DNA of 64,000 nucleotides, taken from Leifsonia psychrotolerans (lineage in GTDB: Bacteria > Actinomycetota > Actinomycetes > Actinomycetales > Microbacteriaceae). Location: positions 62,001 to 126,000 of the forward strand of contig NZ_JACCFM010000001.1 of the NCBI RefSeq assembly GCF_013410665.1, in the 5' to 3' direction. The first letter of the stretch is position 1. Every line of letters starts with the position of its first letter. Shown one piece after another: positions 1 through 7,146 of this stretch. A model generated the notes under the pieces. The model was not told where the DNA came from. It worked only from the letters and a program-made list of their open reading frames with translations, and ran no database searches. Made by a program: the position numbers and the translations under genes.

Positions 1-692
1 GTCGGGGTAATCCAGACCACGGCCGGGAACAGCCCACGGTGTCGTTGTTCGGTGCCGCTGCGTTCGTAGCGCTGGTAGGTGTGGCATTTTCGCAGCACAG
101 CCGGCAGGTGTTCGGTGGCTTGGTCGACCTCGATGAATGAGTGCGTCTCGGTGGTCGCATCTGCGGTGACCGCGTAGAGGTCTGGTTTCAAGGTGAGCAC
201 GCTGGTGCCGGTGCCGCTGAAGGTGCGCCAGCAGGCCGGTTCCGTTTTCAACTCCAGCAGCTCGAACTGGGTAGCGTGTGCGTGTTCTTTCAGCGTCACG
301 CTAACTTCGGCGACGGCCAGCATGTGGGTGGCAAAGGTAAGCCCAGGTTCGTCGTATCGGCGGCGGATCGGGTCGCCGCGGCGGGCGCGGAGAAGCCGGT
401 CGCCGGCTGCGCCGAGCTGCCAGATGGTCACGGCGGAGCCGTGCTTGATTCCGCCGACACGTCGTGCCAGCCGGGTGACGACGCCGTGCTCTTCCAGCCT
501 TGTGAGCACTCGGGTGGTGCCACGGGTTGCGCCGCTCACGGTGATGTGAGGTCCGAGCGGTGCGGCTGGAAAGTGGAGGCGCTGGAGGTGGCGGGTGGTG
601 AGCAGTCGGAACTGTTCCAGGTCTTTGAGGATGGCGATATCGCGCTCGGTCAGATGCTGCTCGAGGGCGCCGATGCGCTGCCGAATGTTCAT
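1..692 (-). CDS. Replication-relaxation family protein (partial, C-terminus outside window)
   Basis: The reading frame is open from an ATG at 692 to the window edge, about 230 residues, so the C-terminus is missing. The N-terminus (MNIRQRIGALEQHLTERD) is followed by a winged-helix-like segment (ILKDLEQFRLLTTRHLQRLHF), then a part with D and E residues like PLPD and FIEVDQATEH. This layout matches the replication-relaxation (Replic_Relax) proteins of actinobacterial plasmids and ICEs, which are thought to act in element replication or DNA nicking. The start is fixed by GGAGG seven bases upstream. It lies downstream of the coupling ATPase gene on the same strand, probably in one operon. The family call rests on overall resemblance; the biochemical role is inferred. 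Confidence 0.72.
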   Translation of the reverse strand, partial: MNIRQRIGALEQHLTERDIAILKDLEQFRLLTTRHLQRLHFPAAPLGPHITVSGATRGTTRVLTRLEEHGVVTRLARRVGGIKHGSAVTIWQLGAAGDRLLRARRGDPIRRRYDEPGLTFATHMLAVAEVSVTLKEHAHATQFELLELKTEPACWRTFSGTGTSVLTLKPDLYAVTADATTETHSFIEVDQATEHLPAVLRKCHTYQRYERSGTEQRHRGLFPAVVWITP

Positions 693-876
693 CGGAACCT
701 CCGCGCAGCCGACCGCTGTTTGTCCCCTGCAACGCAGGGGGAGTCCCCGCCCACAGTGGTCGAAGACCGCCAGAACAGGGGCGAACGGGGTGGCGGGTGC
801 TCGTCGTGATTGGAACATCGAGCGGATGACCGACCGGACACGATCTGTCTGTGGTCAGCACCGGCAAATGGCGGGT

Positions 877-3027
877 TCATGAGCGCCTCGGCTTCTGATG
901 TGACGACCTCGCGGGCGCACTCTTCTCCGACTGATTCGTCGTCGGGGTTTCCGGTGTGACGTGAGGCTCGAGCGGGAGCGCCCCATACCGGTCTCGGCTC
1001 GCATCGCGGATCTGCTGGCTTGCACCGACTGCCGGTGCGGGTGGCAGGCTGGCGGCGGAGCACCATCCTGCGGGTATACCGCTGGCGATCAGGTGGGCGT
1101 AGATCTCGTACGGTGGGAGGGCTTGAAAATCTTCTGGTGACAGCACTGGCGCCATTCGCGCCATGTCGCGGGCATCGTCTGGGCCGAGTGCGAAGCACAA
1201 CTTGGTGCGGGCGTTCGTGTCGAACGCGGCGCGCATCGCGACAGGGAGCTGCCCGCGATATTGGTGCGCGAGATGCCAGGCGACGCCATACGAGCGCGAG
1301 GTGGCCAGGGCGTCGGCGATCGACGTCGGCAGATGGAGGTAGTTCTGCACCTCGTCGATGAAGACCATTCCGGGGCGCTTGGTTGGTTCCTTCTCGCTCG
1401 CCCGTTCCAGCGTCGCCATCCACAGTTCAGCGACGATGAGGCTACCGAGCAGCTTGGCCGCGCCGGTGCCGATGAGGGCATCGTTGAGCGGCACGAGAAC
1501 GGTGTTGCGTTCCCGGAAGACGTCGCGCAGGCGGAACCGTGGCCGGGGCTGCCCGAGCACGGCGACCAGTTGCTTTCGGAGTACGAGCTTACGAAGCTTG
1601 TTCAGGGGTGCGGCGATGGCGGCCGCGCGTTGCCCGGGGCGCATCTCTTCGAACTCGGCCCAGAACGTCGCCAGCGTCGGGTCGTCAGATACGGCGCTGA
1701 TCACCGGGCGACGGAAGGCGGCATCGGTGAGCAGACGCGGTAGATCGATCAGCGTGAACGGATCGGGCCGGTTCTGGCCTGCGCGGGCGAGTGAGAGCAA
1801 CGCGCCTTGAATCAAGTATTCGGTGCGTGGCCCCCAGCCGTCCTCGAAGACCGCAGCGAGAGCGGCAAGGATGCCGTCGACGACGATGTCAGGATCGCGG
1901 TCGCCGACATCGAGTGGGTTGAATCCGACCGGTCGTTCATCGGCGGCGTCAATAACCACGATGCGCTCCGCGGCCTCAATAGGGACGCGATCGAGGGTGC
2001 TGTCGATGAGTTGCCGCTTCGGCTCGATAACAACACAGGCGCGATGGGCGGCGATGTCGGAAAGGATCAGGTGTTCAAGCAGTGTGGACTTCCCCGACCC
2101 CGTCGGCCCGGTCGTGACTACGTGCTGCAGACGACTGGTCGGATCGATGCCGATGGAGCGGCCGGGGCCGGGGCCGGGCGCGGTGCCGGTGGCGAAGACC
2201 GACGCCGAGCTGCTGACTATCTCCGGCACCGGAAGCAGGCGCGGGTGCAAGCCGGGGACGCCCGGGTAGTCTCGCTCTCCGAGGGGCAAGCTCAAGAGTG
2301 GGGTGAGTTCACCCGCGCTGAGGCGGAGGCTACTGCGCGATGGTGTGCCCTGCCGCCACTTGGTTGGCGCTTCCCGGGTGAGGGTGAGCCGCACGCCCGG
2401 GCTCTCCAGCAGTTGGAGGCTGCCGAAGACTCGCCAGGTGAGGGTCATCCGGCGCTTATGTGTCTCGGCGGTAACGCCGATGCGCACGGTGGTGTCCAGG
2501 CGGGTTTGGCTTGCCCGGTTGCTGAGGCGCCGGTGGACGTCGGCGGGCGCAGGCCGGGTGCCGTCGAGGAGTCGACTGTGCAGCGGCTGCAGCGGGTCGG
2601 GCGTCTGCTTTGAAACATGGCTCGGGTGATGCGCACGCCCCAGTACCAACTGCACGGCGACATTCTCCGAGCCGCGCCGGGACGCCAGCGCACCGTACAG
2701 CGACGCGACCACCTGCTCCGGGTCGACCTCCGCCAAGGGAAGCCCGCCAGGTGCTGCCGACACGCGCCCTACCGTGGCGACGTCCAGCCGAGCGGCGGCT
2801 CCGTACCCGATCCCCGGTATTCCACCCGACAGGAGGCGTTTTACCGCCTGCATCGCAGTCGGTGCGCACCCGAGCAGGTGTGCGACGCCGTCAGCGTTGG
2901 CGTTGACTTCCAGAACAAGCGGGCGGGGTACGTCTGAGCCCATTAGCCGGGTGAGCAGTTGCGTGACGGTGCCGGCCTCGATGGGGCGCTGCAAATAGAG
3001 GCGAGTGAAGACGAAAGGCTCACGCAT
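877..3027 (-). CDS. VirD4/TraG-like conjugative coupling ATPase
   Basis: A protein of 716 residues when started at the ATG at 3027, which has AGGAGG six bases upstream; a longer frame to 3168 would overlap the preceding gene. Residues near 300 hold a Walker A motif GPTGSGKST, and IDEVQNY further on is the Walker B. These features and the order of segments fit the type IV secretion DNA-transfer ATPases (VirD4, TraG, TraD, FtsK/HerA superfamily) found on actinobacterial conjugative elements, which pump single- or double-stranded DNA. The long N-terminal part with no obvious membrane helices resembles the soluble versions in Gram-positive ICEs. It overlaps the 74-residue gene upstream by 8 bp and precedes the relaxation gene, consistent with a transfer operon. 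Confidence 0.8.
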   Translation of the reverse strand: MREPFVFTRLYLQRPIEAGTVTQLLTRLMGSDVPRPLVLEVNANADGVAHLLGCAPTAMQAVKRLLSGGIPGIGYGAAARLDVATVGRVSAAPGGLPLAEVDPEQVVASLYGALASRRGSENVAVQLVLGRAHHPSHVSKQTPDPLQPLHSRLLDGTRPAPADVHRRLSNRASQTRLDTTVRIGVTAETHKRRMTLTWRVFGSLQLLESPGVRLTLTREAPTKWRQGTPSRSSLRLSAGELTPLLSLPLGERDYPGVPGLHPRLLPVPEIVSSSASVFATGTAPGPGPGRSIGIDPTSRLQHVVTTGPTGSGKSTLLEHLILSDIAAHRACVVIEPKRQLIDSTLDRVPIEAAERIVVIDAADERPVGFNPLDVGDRDPDIVVDGILAALAAVFEDGWGPRTEYLIQGALLSLARAGQNRPDPFTLIDLPRLLTDAAFRRPVISAVSDDPTLATFWAEFEEMRPGQRAAAIAAPLNKLRKLVLRKQLVAVLGQPRPRFRLRDVFRERNTVLVPLNDALIGTGAAKLLGSLIVAELWMATLERASEKEPTKRPGMVFIDEVQNYLHLPTSIADALATSRSYGVAWHLAHQYRGQLPVAMRAAFDTNARTKLCFALGPDDARDMARMAPVLSPEDFQALPPYEIYAHLIASGIPAGWCSAASLPPAPAVGASQQIRDASRDRYGALPLEPHVTPETPTTNQSEKSAPARSSHQKPRRS

Positions 3028-3244
3028 GGTGATCCTCCTCCCGAGCCTCTCCATGAGTGTCAACGTCTCGCGCTGCGATGTCTTGAGCGCGCGCCTCGGC
3101 TTCACGTCGGGCCTGCTCAAGGCCCGCGGTGGTGATGATTTTCGCGATCTGCTCTGGGCGCAGCTCATGGTTGAGTTCGCTGAACACCCAGACCTGACGG
3201 CCTGAGCTCTTTCGATAGCGTCGTCGGGTTGAACGGTTGGTCAT
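3020..3244 (-). CDS. Small basic protein of the transfer operon (unknown)
   Basis: 74 residues from the ATG at 3244, preceded by GGGAGG. The sequence starts with a basic stretch (MTNRSTRRRYRKSSGRQ) followed by an amphipathic helix rich in Ala, Arg and Glu and an acidic tail. No known domain is recognised. Its last codons overlap the start of the coupling ATPase gene, so the two are translationally coupled, and it is the first gene behind the promoter at 3324-3374. It may be an accessory DNA-binding or regulatory protein of transfer; this is inference from position and charge only. Confidence 0.6.
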   Translation of the reverse strand: MTNRSTRRRYRKSSGRQVWVFSELNHELRPEQIAKIITTAGLEQARREAEARAQDIAARDVDTHGEAREEDHHA

Positions 3245-3323
3245 GATGAACCTCCCTTCTCTCGTTTTCGTTTCACGCCCCGGACGTCGTGGAAAAGGGG
3301 GGATCCCTGCTGGGTAGGCGCCA

Positions 3324-3374
3324 GTTATGAACTCAACGCGTGTTTCTGTCAAGCGTCGTTGTGTATTCCACAAC
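3324..3374 (-). promoter_or_regulatory. Promoter of the transfer operon with upstream operator-like palindrome
   Basis: On the minus strand a -35 TTGACA (3352-3347) and a -10 CATAAC (3329-3324) stand 17 bp apart, upstream of the 74-residue gene at 3244. Five bases further upstream lies GTTGTGGAATACACAAC (3374-3358), a 6-5-6 inverted repeat. Related 17-mers sit upstream of two other promoters of this element. Confidence 0.65.
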
Positions 3375-3405
3375 GAACCGACAGAGGTGAACGTGCTCAT
3401 GCTCG

Positions 3406-3603
3406 TCAGCGCCGATCTCGCCACAGCTGGTAGCTGACAACGCCAGTCCAGATGGCCAATGCGATGGCTGCGGCCAGCAAAATCCAGCCCCACAACTGCG
3501 CGAGCAGCTCGAGCGCCAGCCACAGCGCGACGATGCCGCCAAGCAGATACAGGCATCCGCGAAAGAAGCGTTGTGGCAAGGCGCGGGGGGAGTCGTCGGC
3601 CAC
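3406..3603 (-). CDS. Small two-helix membrane protein
   Basis: 65 residues from a GTG at 3603. Two hydrophobic stretches (roughly residues 17-37 and 38-57) are separated by a short turn, and the tail is basic (YQLWRDRR), suggesting an inner-membrane hairpin with the ends inside. It starts 6 bp after the restored reading frame of the methyltransferase ends, with GGAG about nine bases before the GTG. No family is recognised. Its place on the element suggests an accessory part, but there is no direct evidence. Confidence 0.55.
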   Translation of the reverse strand: MADDSPRALPQRFFRGCLYLLGGIVALWLALELLAQLWGWILLAAAIALAIWTGVVSYQLWRDRR

Positions 3604-3609
3604 GGCGCA

Positions 3610-4205
3610 TCACTCCTGAACTCCACTGCGGCCGGGCGCCTCGGTGAAATCGGACGGCACCGGGTAGCCCGGGATGACGATGTCGGAATCGATCTCGTTG
3701 CCCCACACTGACCAATCGGCATGGCTGTTCGGTCGTTGCCGAGCGAACAGCTCAAGGTATGGTCCGTCGAGGACGCGCTCGATGAGGGGATCATTTCTTC
3801 GGGTTTGTGTGAGTGATCCTGCCGGGGAAACAGCAGCGTGGAGCGTTGCCCGCGAAACTTGAATGGAGCTTTGCCGCGAACGCCGTGCAAGAGGATCTCG
3901 TGGGAACCGCGGAAGTAGTTCCCGAGCCCCATGTAGTACTTATCCCACACGGCATTCGTCTTATAGGTGAAGCCCCAGGCTCGCATCACCTCGAGCGCGC
4001 CAGGCAGGGCTGCGTTCGTTGTCCAGAGCAGCAGCGTCGCGTTGTCGGCGGCGAGGTCGGCGACCGGCATCTCCTTGATTCGATCAAGGGTCATGAGGTC
4101 GTAATGGTTGATGGCGCCGCGGGCGCCGGCTTGGGCAATATCCCAGGGCGGGTCGGCATAGATCACGGGGAACCTCGTGGTGGTGGTGGTCGTCGGGTTG
4201 GTCAT
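3610..4205 (-). pseudogene. MT-A70 family adenine methyltransferase, single-base frameshift
   Basis: The N-terminal 140 residues carry the MT-A70/DNA N6-adenine methyltransferase signature YADPPWDI (DPPW about residues 18-21) and a typical following fold (LLLWTTNAA, MRAWGFTYKTN, SHEILLHGVRG). After HSHKPEEM the annotated frame turns into unrelated sequence, while a shift of one base restores a family-like end (LIERVLDGPYLELFARQRP...WSVWGNEID) that stops at 3610. The break lies in a run of four C on the minus strand near 3788-3792; five would keep the frame. With the frame repaired it is 198 residues, a usual length for phage- and plasmid-borne members. Either a real inactivation or a sequencing error in a homopolymer. 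Confidence 0.75.
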
Positions 4206-4258
4206 GTCGAAGATCTCCTTTCTTTGCTCGCATGTGTCGCGAGCGGTGGTGAGGACTG

Positions 4259-4320
4259 GTTATGCGCTTCGGGCGTGAAGCTGTCAATCGTCTGGTCGTG
4301 AATGTTGTGAAAACAGCAAC
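4259..4320 (-). promoter_or_regulatory. Promoter of the methyltransferase gene with operator-like motif
   Basis: Minus strand: -35 TTGACA (4287-4282), 17-bp spacer, -10 CATAAC (4264-4259), leading to the gene starting at 4205. A GTTGCTGTTTTCACAAC motif (4320-4304) lies 16 bp upstream of the -35, with conserved bases in between that are shared with the promoter at 6080-6140. Confidence 0.65.
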
Positions 4321-4373
4321 GGGAAGAGCCGGGGTGGTCTGAACAGAAACGTCAGACCCACCCAGTGGTGCGG

Positions 4374-4658
4374 TCACTCGGACTGTTTGGGAACCTGTCC
4401 GGATGCCCGGTACGACTCACGGATCAGCGCCTTACGTGCTTCGTGCGCCTCCATGCCCAGCGCGTCGGCCAGGCTGAGGATCGTGCGGCGAAGCTCCTCC
4501 TGCTTTCGGTCAAGCTCGGCCTCAGCCCGCTGCGCGCGGAAGTGGCGGTGGTTATGAAACGACTTCATGAGCAGCTCACCTCCCTTCACCACGCCGATGA
4601 CGGCGTAACCAACTGCGACGAACGGCAGCGCCAGCAGGACGAGAATGCCGGGCAACAT
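4374..4658 (-). CDS. Small membrane-anchored helical protein (unknown)
   Basis: 94 residues. An N-terminal hydrophobic segment (MLPGILVLLALPFVAVGYAV) would be a single membrane anchor or uncleaved signal; the rest is a charged helix (FRAQRAEAELDRKQEELRR) likely to form a coiled coil on the inner side. The ATG shares one base with the stop codon of the 101-residue gene upstream, so the pair is translationally coupled. No family is recognised. Its place among transfer genes suggests an envelope or relaxosome accessory role, without proof. Confidence 0.6.
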   Translation of the reverse strand: MLPGILVLLALPFVAVGYAVIGVVKGGELLMKSFHNHRHFRAQRAEAELDRKQEELRRTILSLADALGMEAHEARKALIRESYRASGQVPKQSE

Positions 4659-4963
4659 CAGTTCCACCGCCGGATGGCCGCGGATGCGCCCAGCGTGTAG
4701 CTGTCGACAATCTCGCGGTAACGGGCCTCGCCCAGCGGAGCGATGCTGATGAGGTGCTGCTCCAGCGCGGTCAGCGCACCCACGTGCTCCAGTGCGGTGT
4801 TCGTGAGGAAGGCGCGGCCATCCTCGGTGAGCTTTGCGACGATCGCACGGGACTGCACCCGCTCGACCTCGCGGTTCGTCTGACGCTGCATACCCATCGA
4901 CATGCGGCTCAGCCCCTGGGTGCCGAGCGAGTTGCCCGACGACAGAATTTCGGTTGTTGCCAT
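4658..4963 (-). CDS. Hypothetical protein of the mobile element (101 aa)
   Basis: 101 residues from the ATG at 4963, with AAGGAG ten bases upstream. The chain is mostly predicted helical (VERVQSRAIVAKLTEDGRAFLTN..LEHVGALTALEQHLI), without cysteines or membrane segments. No domain is recognised. It forms a two-gene unit with the anchored protein downstream and is divergent from the 323-residue gene at 5100; the 136-bp gap between them holds an 18-bp perfect palindrome. Confidence 0.6.
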   Translation of the reverse strand: MATTEILSSGNSLGTQGLSRMSMGMQRQTNREVERVQSRAIVAKLTEDGRAFLTNTALEHVGALTALEQHLISIAPLGEARYREIVDSYTLGASAAIRRWN

Positions 4964-4992
4964 GATCTGCTCCTTCGAGTGAGAGAGGAATT

Positions 4993-5010
4993 GCCCCGGA
5001 ATTCCGGGGC
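4993..5010. repeat. 18-bp perfect palindrome in a divergent intergenic region
   Basis: GCCCCGGAATTCCGGGGC reads the same on both strands. It lies 30 bp before the ATG at 4963 on the minus strand, in the likely leader or promoter of that gene, and could be an operator or a transcript hairpin. Confidence 0.6.
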
Positions 5011-5099
5011 TGCTTCGACGTTACGAGTGGGCGGACGGGCCGCTTGAAAGTCGGAATAAAGTAGGAACTCTGGTGATGCGGCAATAACGGAGGGCAGCT

Positions 5100-6071
5100 A
5101 TGAAACTCGAGTCCGATGACGCTGAATCTCTGCGTGATGAGCTCGCTCTACTGCGGAAGAACGAGGGCTTTATCCAGCGCCGACTGGCGCGCACGCCGAT
5201 CGTTGACGAAGTCTTGCGGTACTCCACGGACGACACCTTCGAACGGCTCAAGAACCGGTTTCTCTCCGCCATTCATTCGTTAGAGGACAACGGCGAGGCG
5301 GACCTGCTGCTCGACGTCTTCGCGCTCAGCCCCGAAACCGCGCACCTTGCACGGCTTCAGCAGCGCAGAGCTGTTCACGGGGCGAAGATAAATCGCGGCA
5401 TTGATACTGTCGCTGCGCGCGAGGAGCCAGCGCTGTCACACTTGCACTCACGATTAGTCACTGGCACCTATGCACAATCGCCGCTCGTGCTCCACGTGCC
5501 CGAGATGCATGGAGGCATCATCTACGAGCACACCAGTACGTTGTTAGTTGTTGAGAATCGCAGATGGCAAGCGACCCGCGAGTATTACCGATTCGTCAAC
5601 ATGCACGGCGAGCTCGACTTCGTCACAGTGTCCCGCTCCTACGACGGGTCAGTTTCCCCCGACCCTGCCGGAGCATTCAAGGTCAACACCCGTGCTGTGC
5701 CAGGCGCAGGCTACAACGACCATTTTTGGCACCTCGATGCCACGCGCACAAAGACCGAACCTATGCAGGACGGCGAGAGCTACGATCTCCGGTTTGGCAT
5801 AAAGCCCGTCGCTGCTTCTGATGGAAAGCAGGACGCGATAAAACTCGCCAGTAGGGCCTTCCACGAGCGCTCACTCCTCGCATCAATACAAGTGAAATTC
5901 GTCGGGATAAAGCCTCGATCACAGTGGACCTTCAAGGAGGTCAGCCCCTTTGCCCGGCCGACGGAAGCGAACGAATACAACCGCGCAGAGCTCAACGAGC
6001 ATGGCGTCGCCACCCTCCGGCTCCGCGACGTTCACGGAGGCCTTTTCAGCGGCATCGCCTGGGAGTGGTAA
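5100..6071 (+). CDS. Hypothetical protein of the mobile element (323 aa)
   Basis: 323 residues, started at the ATG behind GGAGG (gap seven bases). The N-terminal third is helical and charged (DDAESLRDELALLRKNEGFIQRRLAR), the rest looks mainly beta (LLVVENRRWQATREYYRFVNMHGELDF and later strands). No enzyme motif, membrane segment or cysteine cluster is visible. I do not recognise a family. It is divergent from the 4963 gene and followed by the promoter of the ribbon-helix-helix gene. Its base composition is slightly lower in GC than the chromosomal genes, consistent with being cargo of the element. Confidence 0.7.
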   Translation: MKLESDDAESLRDELALLRKNEGFIQRRLARTPIVDEVLRYSTDDTFERLKNRFLSAIHSLEDNGEADLLLDVFALSPETAHLARLQQRRAVHGAKINRGIDTVAAREEPALSHLHSRLVTGTYAQSPLVLHVPEMHGGIIYEHTSTLLVVENRRWQATREYYRFVNMHGELDFVTVSRSYDGSVSPDPAGAFKVNTRAVPGAGYNDHFWHLDATRTKTEPMQDGESYDLRFGIKPVAASDGKQDAIKLASRAFHERSLLASIQVKFVGIKPRSQWTFKEVSPFARPTEANEYNRAELNEHGVATLRLRDVHGGLFSGIAWEW

Positions 6072-6079
6072 CCAGCCAT

Positions 6080-6140
6080 GCCGTAGTTTTCACAACGCTC
6101 ACGATCGGAAGATTGACGCCCGTCTCTCGAGGTTCATACT
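6080..6140 (+). promoter_or_regulatory. Promoter of the ribbon-helix-helix gene with operator-like motif
   Basis: -35 TTGACG (6113-6118) and -10 CATACT (6135-6140), 16 bp apart. The 17-mer GCCGTAGTTTTCACAAC (6080-6096) stands 16 bp upstream of the -35, the same distance as in the methyltransferase promoter, and the bases between are also alike (gctcacgatcggaaga versus attcacgaccagacga). Confidence 0.6.
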
Positions 6141-6227
6141 GAGCAACGCCTCCTCAAAGGACCGCGGCTTCGTAAGAGGAATCCATCCCGGATTCGTCGG
6201 CCGCTTCCAATGAGGAGGTAGCTCACC

Positions 6228-6551
6228 ATGAGTGAGACAAATCCCGCCGCAGGCTATGCGGCACCCGGTCCAACGCGAACGCTCGCTGTTCGCATTACTG
6301 ACGACCTGCGTGCGCAGTTGGACGTCATCGCCCAGCTCAACGACCGCAGCGTCACCGAAGAGATCCGAATCGCCCTCGAAGCCTGGGTCGAGACCAGCAA
6401 GTCCGACCCGAAGGTGCTCGAGCGCGCCGAGACGGTCAGGGCTGAGATCGAGCGAGAGGCCGAGACCAAGCGCAACGCGATCTCGGCCATCTTTGGCGCC
6501 GAGGAGACTTCGAAGACTCGGAGCCCTCGCGGGAAACAGGCTGAGGCCTAA
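6228..6551 (+). CDS. Ribbon-helix-helix DNA-binding protein
   Basis: 107 residues. Residues 16-53 (TRTLAVRITDDLRAQLDVIA followed by DRSVTEEIRIALEAW) match the ribbon-helix-helix pattern: a short strand for the major groove, then two helices. CopG, Arc, MetJ and plasmid relaxosome accessory proteins share this fold. The tail is a charged helix (VLERAETVRAEIEREAETKRNA) that may serve oligomerisation. The start is set by AGGAGGTAG about nine bases upstream. The promoter carries the motif shared with two other promoters of the element, so this protein is the natural candidate for the regulator that binds it, including its own promoter. This link is inferred. Confidence 0.78.
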   Translation: MSETNPAAGYAAPGPTRTLAVRITDDLRAQLDVIAQLNDRSVTEEIRIALEAWVETSKSDPKVLERAETVRAEIEREAETKRNAISAIFGAEETSKTRSPRGKQAEA

Positions 6552-6561
6552 TACCCAAACT

Positions 6562-6611
6562 GCGACCGCCCCCGGGATGAGGGCTTCATAGCTCTCTCCC
6601 GGGGTGGTCGC
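6562..6611 (+). terminator. Strong hairpin terminator after the ribbon-helix-helix gene
   Basis: The arms GCGACC-GCCCCCGGGA and TCCCGGGG-TGGTCGC pair over about 15 bp around a 19-base loop, starting 11 bp after the stop codon. No clear T-run follows (TCTTCACT), as is common in high-GC actinobacteria. Confidence 0.65.
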
Positions 6612-6658
6612 TCTTCACTAACTCGTTGATGTTCAGTGATTTCATGTGGTGAGCCAGA

Positions 6659-6877
6659 ATGGCTCGCCAGTCGTCCACTTTAAAGAGGAAATTTGCGGTC
6701 AAGAACGTGTACGAGCCCGGCGACTTCGTCGCTGCGGGGGTACCCGGCGTGTCAACGGTCCGATTCAAGATAACTACCGAAAAAGGCGACCTCAAATACC
6801 CGAACAAGTACCCGTGCGGCCTGACATTGTTCATCGAGACAGCTGGCGTCGAGTGGATCGACCGTCGGCTTCCGTAG
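6659..6877 (+). CDS. Possible small protein (72 aa), weak
   Basis: An ATG-started frame of 72 residues with a plausible mixed composition (VYEPGDFVAAGVPGV, YPNKYPCGLTLFIETAG) between a terminator and the restriction operon. There is no good ribosome binding site and no recognised family. A competing frame lies on the other strand. Either a small cargo gene, a remnant, or chance. Confidence 0.3.
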   Translation: MARQSSTLKRKFAVKNVYEPGDFVAAGVPGVSTVRFKITTEKGDLKYPNKYPCGLTLFIETAGVEWIDRRLP

Positions 6878-7146
6878 TAGGCATGCCTGTATGAGCTTCA
6901 CTAAAAACACTGGTCATGGTATAAATAGACGTAGATTATTACGTCCGGTTTGAGGTGATCTCCCGGAACACGAATCGATCGAAGACCCTGCCTCACGATT
7001 GTGTCGGCGCACGCCGATACGCTGAAGAGAAGCTTTGTGGATAACTAACGCGCACACTTCGGTGTGGAGGAGTACACGCACGATATGAGTCATATCCCGA
7101 TAACCCCGGTTCAATCAGTAATGCCTGCGATTTCGAGGGTGGTGAC
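6878..7146. other. Intergenic region upstream of the restriction operon
   Basis: This 269-bp AT-richer stretch carries a possible promoter on the plus strand: TTCACT (6898-6903), 17 bp, TATAAA at about 6921-6926. I see no tRNA, attachment site or gene in it. It leaves a leader of about 220 bases before hsdM, long enough for regulation, but no clear structure stands out. Confidence 0.4.

Noticed and set aside
3780..3800. Programmed frameshift in the MT-A70 gene
   Set aside because: The C run is only four bases and there is no downstream hairpin or internal ribosome-binding-like stimulus that I can see; a simple mutation or sequencing error is more likely.
6914..7114. Small gene in the hsdM leader
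   Set aside because: The frame has no start signal and an unnatural composition; left as intergenic.
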